Source of the DNA: a bacterium TMED221 | GTDB lineage: Bacteria > Actinomycetota > Acidimicrobiia > Actinomarinales > Actinomarinaceae | Direction: 5' to 3' | NCBI GenBank assembly: GCA_002169115.2 | Contig: NHJS02000035.1 | Location: forward strand, 1-8,803 | Length of the DNA stretch: 8,803 nucleotides | Shown here: piece by piece, positions 5,885 to 8,803 of the stretch | Position numbering within the stretch: position 1 is the first letter of the stretch | Layout: each line of letters begins with the position of its first letter | The notes under the pieces: generated by a model | The model's database searches: none | Seen by the model: the letters and a program-made list of their open reading frames with translations, nothing else | Told to the model about the DNA's origin: nothing | Program-made: the position numbers and the translations under genes

Positions 5885-6166
5885 TTATTTTGGGGTCCAC
5901 TTACCAAATGCATCAGCAGTTGGCTTAGATGGGACAGATTCATTAGATTGACTTTGCTGATCATATACATACTGAATGAAATCAAGAAGTTGTTTTAATA
6001 TATCACCTTGATCTGCTTTAGGTATACCAGACGTTGAAACTATTGAGCCGACAACTGCTGATAAATATTGAGCAGCCAAGATAGGATCTTCATTTGCAGG
6101 GTCATGCTTTACAAGGACTTCCTGTAAACCCTTGATTAATTCTGGCTTTAATACGATCTCTGTCAT
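5885..6166 (-). CDS. Small hypothetical protein, 93 residues
   Basis: I do not recognise this protein. It is small, soluble and mostly helical in character: residues 5-40 (LKPELIKGLQEVLVKHDP, then DPILAAQYLSAVVGSIVSTS) and 53-70 (GDILKQLLDFIQYVYDQQ) look like amphipathic helices. A flexible Ser/Gln/Pro-rich stretch (70-82) then leads to a distinct C-terminal tail, DAFGKWTPK (85-93). It has one tryptophan and no cysteine, signal peptide or membrane segment. Coding is credible because of the regular amphipathic pattern, the balanced composition and exact abutment with the pyrD stop. I chose the ATG at 6166; an upstream in-frame ATG at 6238 would overlap the neighbouring hydrolase gene and add 24 residues coded by AT-rich spacer. 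No Shine-Dalgarno is seen. Confidence 0.62.
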   Translation of the reverse strand: MTEIVLKPELIKGLQEVLVKHDPANEDPILAAQYLSAVVGSIVSTSGIPKADQGDILKQLLDFIQYVYDQQSQSNESVPSKPTADAFGKWTPK

Positions 6167-6171
6167 AATAT

Positions 6172-6177
6172 AGTATA
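6172..6177 (-). promoter_or_regulatory. Possible -10 box (TATACT) of the small hypothetical gene
   Basis: On the minus strand TATACT (four of six, with the key TA...T) ends five bases before the ATG at 6166, which would give a leaderless message. It lies within an alternating TA-rich tract, so several registers are possible. A perfect plus-strand TATAAT also occurs at 6178-6183 and may serve the divergent hydrolase gene, although its -35 position is poor. Confidence 0.3.
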
Positions 6178-6217
6178 TATAATCATTTACTTTGACTAAA
6201 GTATTACAAAAATAGCC

Positions 6218-6925
6218 ATGATGCAACAACAAAAACAAACTTATACAATTAAAACTTTCGATGTTGGTCCAATGCAGAATCTAATTTATGTTATAGTCGA
6301 TAATGACTCGAAAGAGTCTGCAATTGTAGACCCAGCGTGGGATATGACTAAAATATATGAATATCTAAATAATAATAACCTTATATTAAAAAAGATATTA
6401 TTAACTCATAGTCATAATGATCATGTTAATGCGGTAGATGAGGTCCTCAGTAATTATGATACTCAAATTCATATTAATAAAAAAGAAAAGGTTTTTTGGG
6501 CGAAAGATTATGATAACTTTTCTATAAACCATGGGGGAGATATCATATATCTTGGTAAAACTAAGATTAAATCTTTGCACACACCTGGGCATACTCCAGG
6601 ATCAACTTGTTATTATGTCGGGAATAATCTAATTGCAGGGGATACTTTATTTGTTTTTGGATGTGGCAGATGTGATTTACATGGAGGTAATCCAGAAGAG
6701 ATGTATCATACGCTGAAAGATATAAAAGATAACTTAGATTCAGAAACAATTATTTTGCCAGGACATAATTATTCCATAAAGAAACAATCATCATTAAAAG
6801 AAGAGATTGATGGCAATCCATTTATGCATTTTAATAATATAGATAGATTTGTAGATTATAGAATGACCCTGCATGACAAGATAAGGAATTCACCCTATGG
6901 TCCAATAGCAAACAAAAAATATTAA
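6218..6925 (+). CDS. Metallo-beta-lactamase-fold hydrolase, glyoxalase II-like
   Basis: A 235-residue metal-dependent hydrolase. The di-metal ligands are all visible: THSHNDH (63-69; His64, His66, Asp68, His69), His125 in HTPGHTPGS, Asp142 in GDTLFVFGCGRCDL, and His183 in LPGHNYS. The arrangement and the segment GCGRCDLHGGNPEEMYHTL resemble hydroxyacylglutathione hydrolase (glyoxalase II) and related thioesterases. Glyoxalase II normally has THHHxDH, here THSHNDH, and the usual glutathione-binding C-terminal helices are short, so the substrate is uncertain. Persulfide dioxygenase (ETHE1-like) shares the GCGRxDF-type segment and is a second possibility. The start is either of two adjacent ATGs (6218, 6221); no Shine-Dalgarno is seen. 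Its stop codon overlaps that of lptE on the other strand by three bases. Confidence 0.85.
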   Translation: MMQQQKQTYTIKTFDVGPMQNLIYVIVDNDSKESAIVDPAWDMTKIYEYLNNNNLILKKILLTHSHNDHVNAVDEVLSNYDTQIHINKKEKVFWAKDYDNFSINHGGDIIYLGKTKIKSLHTPGHTPGSTCYYVGNNLIAGDTLFVFGCGRCDLHGGNPEEMYHTLKDIKDNLDSETIILPGHNYSIKKQSSLKEEIDGNPFMHFNNIDRFVDYRMTLHDKIRNSPYGPIANKKY

Positions 6926-7422
6926 TTAGCTAACGCTCTTAACTTATTAAATATTAGAGTAGAAGTAGTTGATATCATCTCTTTATGGATATCATCTTCT
7001 CTGTCTGAATTACCCATAACATTATTTTCATCAAAGGAATAATCACGATATAAAGTTATAGAATCAGATAAGTTTTTTTCATTAGGTGAATTAATTTCAT
7101 ATCTAACTTTATAAATCAATTCATATTCATTTACTCTACCAGTAATATTCATTGAAAGCTGTCTTCTATTAAGTTCTTCTGAAAGTATTACAATTCGATA
7201 TAGATCTTTATTATTAGAGCTAGTTACAGTCATACCTGAATTTATAATAGTAGAGTTGATTGAGGTTACTAACTCACTATAAGTGTCTGAATAAACGGAT
7301 ATTTTTTCTAAAGAAGGGGGTAAATTTAAACTGCCTCGCATTGAGTAACCGCAAGATGTAATGACACTCATCATAATCATAACTATAAAAATAGAGTATG
7401 GACTTTTCATTTTAAATAACAT
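6922..7422 (-). CDS. lptE: LptE-like LPS-assembly outer-membrane lipoprotein
   Basis: LptE plugs the LptD barrel and helps insert lipopolysaccharide into the outer membrane. The 166-residue product begins with a lipoprotein signal: Lys4/Lys6, a hydrophobic stretch (9-20), then the lipobox Ile21-Thr22-Ser23-Cys24, so the mature protein starts CGYSMRG, the usual LptE opening (C-G-[FY]-x-x-R-G). Other family features are LPPSLEKISV (34-43), the central 'GRVNEYELIYKVRYEI' strand pair, and the 'RDYSFDENNVMG' then 'EMISTTSTLIFNKLRAL' C-terminal pattern. Primary sequence is poorly conserved in this family, so context matters: it overlaps the end of leuS by 11 bases, the classic leuS-lptE order. An alternative start at residue 5 (ATG at 7410) would keep the signal peptide and remove the overlap. 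Confidence 0.82.
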   Translation of the reverse strand: MLFKMKSPYSIFIVMIMMSVITSCGYSMRGSLNLPPSLEKISVYSDTYSELVTSINSTIINSGMTVTSSNNKDLYRIVILSEELNRRQLSMNITGRVNEYELIYKVRYEINSPNEKNLSDSITLYRDYSFDENNVMGNSDREDDIHKEMISTTSTLIFNKLRALAN

Positions 7423-8803
7423 AATTAACTAACTTTCCTTTAACATGTATAACTTTTTTAATTTCACTATCCACAAGATATGTTTTTAGCTTCTCATCTT
7501 GTAGTACTAGTTTAGTAATTTCATCTTTGTCTAGATCAACATTGACAACAAGCTTACCCCTGAGTTTACCATTGATCTGAATTATAATCTCTTTTTTTGA
7601 TTCTTCCAATGCGCTATCATTTACCTCAGGCCAAGATTCTTGCATTATAATTGAAGTTTCTCCAACATCAGCCCATATTTTCTGAGCAATATGTGGTGCG
7701 AAGGGTGACAACATTTTTAGAATTGTTTTAATACCATTTAGCGAGATATCATTCATAGAATTACGGTGCTGGTGATATTTTGTTAAATTATTCAGCAACT
7801 CCATAATCGCAGCAATAGCGGTATTAAAACTTTTCCTTTCAAAGACATCATGGGTAACTTTTTTCACAGTTTTGTTAATCATCATATTTATGTCGTTATC
7901 ACTTATTTCTTGGTTTGATGATTCATCATTTCTTTTTTTGTTTAAAACATTATAACTCAATGCCCACAAGCGTTTTAAAAATTTATAAGATCCCTCTATT
8001 GCAGTATCTGACCACTCCAAGCTCTGCTCTGGGGGTGCCGAAAACATAATAAATAATCTAATAGTATCTGCTCCATACTTTTTGATAATATCATCTGGAT
8101 CAATTGTATTACCTTTTGATTTCGACATTTTAACTCCGCCTTGTAACACCATGCCTTGAGATAGAAGAGATGAAAATGGTTCGGAATCATCAACAATACC
8201 TACATCCCGCATAAGTTTATGAAAAAATCTAGCATATAGGAGATGAAGAATCGCATGTTCAATTCCCCCAATATATTGATCCACAGGCAGCCATGATTTT
8301 TTTGATTCTTCCATTACACCATCAGTATAATCTGAAGACAAGAATCTAAGATAATACCAAGATGATTCAAAAAAAGTATCAAATGTATCAGTTTCTCTGA
8401 TTGCATCCTTACCTGTATAAGGACATTTAATATATTTCCATGTCGGATGGTTGTCTAGAGGGTTTCCCTCTTTTGTAAAATCAATATCTTCGGGAAGAGT
8501 AACAGGCAAGTCTTTTTCAGGAACCGAATATACAGTACCATCTTTATGATAAAATATTGGTATAGGACATCCCCAATAACGTTGTCTAGAGATACCCCAG
8601 TCTCTCAATCTATAATTTACTTTTGATTCTCCAGCACTTTTTTTCAGTAAATCATCTAATATTTTATCTTTAGCTGATTCTGAATCAAGACCATTATACT
8701 TTTCAGAATTAATTAAAATCCCAGAACCTGTATAAGCAGTATTTTCTTTTTTATTATCACCTTCAATAACAGGCTTTATTGGTAAATTGTATTTACTAGC
8801 AAA
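7412..8803 (-). CDS. leuS: Leucyl-tRNA synthetase, C-terminal half, 5' end beyond the window
   Basis: This enzyme charges tRNA-Leu with leucine. The frame is open from the right edge (8803) to TAA at 7414-7412, giving 463 residues of an enzyme of about 860. The visible part begins in the editing domain end (AYTGSGILINSEKYNG), continues through RLRDWGISRQRYWGCPIPIF, RETDTFDTFFESSWYYLRF and DQYIGGIEHAILHLLYARFF of the catalytic core, and reaches the KMSKS ATP loop in GGVKMSKSKGN (codons at 8117-8131). The anticodon-binding helical bundle and the small C-terminal domain (IQINGKLRGKLVVNVDLDKD) follow. The zinc-knuckle region reads KCPYTGKDAI with a single Cys, so that knuckle probably binds no zinc. 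The gene runs into lptE with an 11-base overlap, implying translational coupling. The Met at 8608 is internal, not a start. Confidence 0.96.
   Translation of the reverse strand, partial: FASKYNLPIKPVIEGDNKKENTAYTGSGILINSEKYNGLDSESAKDKILDDLLKKSAGESKVNYRLRDWGISRQRYWGCPIPIFYHKDGTVYSVPEKDLPVTLPEDIDFTKEGNPLDNHPTWKYIKCPYTGKDAIRETDTFDTFFESSWYYLRFLSSDYTDGVMEESKKSWLPVDQYIGGIEHAILHLLYARFFHKLMRDVGIVDDSEPFSSLLSQGMVLQGGVKMSKSKGNTIDPDDIIKKYGADTIRLFIMFSAPPEQSLEWSDTAIEGSYKFLKRLWALSYNVLNKKRNDESSNQEISDNDINMMINKTVKKVTHDVFERKSFNTAIAAIMELLNNLTKYHQHRNSMNDISLNGIKTILKMLSPFAPHIAQKIWADVGETSIIMQESWPEVNDSALEESKKEIIIQINGKLRGKLVVNVDLDKDEITKLVLQDEKLKTYLVDSEIKKVIHVKGKLVNYVI

Noticed and set aside
6167..6183. Alternating TA tract as a repeat or origin element
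   Set aside because: It is short and imperfect and expected in a low-GC intergenic promoter region.
6167..6238. Longer start of the small hypothetical gene at 6238
   Set aside because: It would overlap the start of the hydrolase gene, and the added residues (Tyr/Ile/Phe-rich) look like translated AT-rich promoter DNA.
1..8803. tRNA genes, CRISPR arrays, insertion sequences
   Set aside because: No cloverleaf or CCA-ended arm pattern, spaced direct repeats, transposase motifs or terminal inverted repeats were seen.

Overview
The window is compact, AT-rich bacterial DNA with nine protein genes, two of them cut by the window edges. I see no RNA gene, mobile element or CRISPR array. It most likely comes from an alphaproteobacterium with a small, AT-rich genome, for example a marine SAR11/HIMB59-like lineage. 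The reasons are an Irr-type Fur-family regulator with a perfect Irr (ICE) operator in the same window, leuS directly followed by lptE, and a rubrerythrin/Fe-S protein/DUF3501 cluster of proteobacterial type. The lineage is an inference from reading; an AT-rich gammaproteobacterium is not fully excluded.

Layout: holA (minus, 3' end cut off) runs from the left edge to 953. Back to back with it on the plus strand is a GarR/GlxR-like beta-hydroxyacid dehydrogenase (987-1877), followed by an irr-like gene (1917-2315). Converging on irr is a three-gene minus-strand operon: rubrerythrin (4700-4281), a GlpC-like Fe-S protein with CCG domains (4214-2913) and a DUF3501 protein (2897-2316). A 158-base divergent control region (4701-4858) separates this operon from pyrD (plus, 4859-5884). 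An unidentified 93-residue gene (minus, 6166-5885) and a metallo-beta-lactamase-fold hydrolase (plus, 6218-6925) follow. The right side holds lptE (7422-6922) and the 3' half of leuS (minus, to the right edge), overlapping by 11 bases.

The most coherent story is iron and peroxide control. The rubrerythrin operon has a near-consensus promoter (TTGACA, 17 bases, TAGAAT) whose -10 hexamer lies inside a 19-base perfect palindrome matching the Irr box TTTAGAA-N3-TTCTAAA. The irr-like gene at the far end of the operon, facing it, is the obvious candidate regulator. Irr protein usually accumulates under iron or heme shortage, and an operator over the -10 implies repression. The predicted behaviour is therefore that the iron-costly rubrerythrin/Fe-S module is off when iron is scarce and on when it is plentiful. 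The rubrerythrin has no rubredoxin domain, so the co-transcribed Fe-S protein is a candidate electron donor. DUF3501 has no known role.

The remaining genes are housekeeping: replication clamp loading (holA), pyrimidine synthesis (pyrD), outer-membrane LPS assembly (lptE) and leucyl-tRNA charging (leuS). Gene packing is extreme: all three convergent pairs have touching or overlapping stop codons. Several first-in-unit genes lack a Shine-Dalgarno sequence and have a -10-like hexamer 5-6 bases before the ATG, suggesting leaderless messages.
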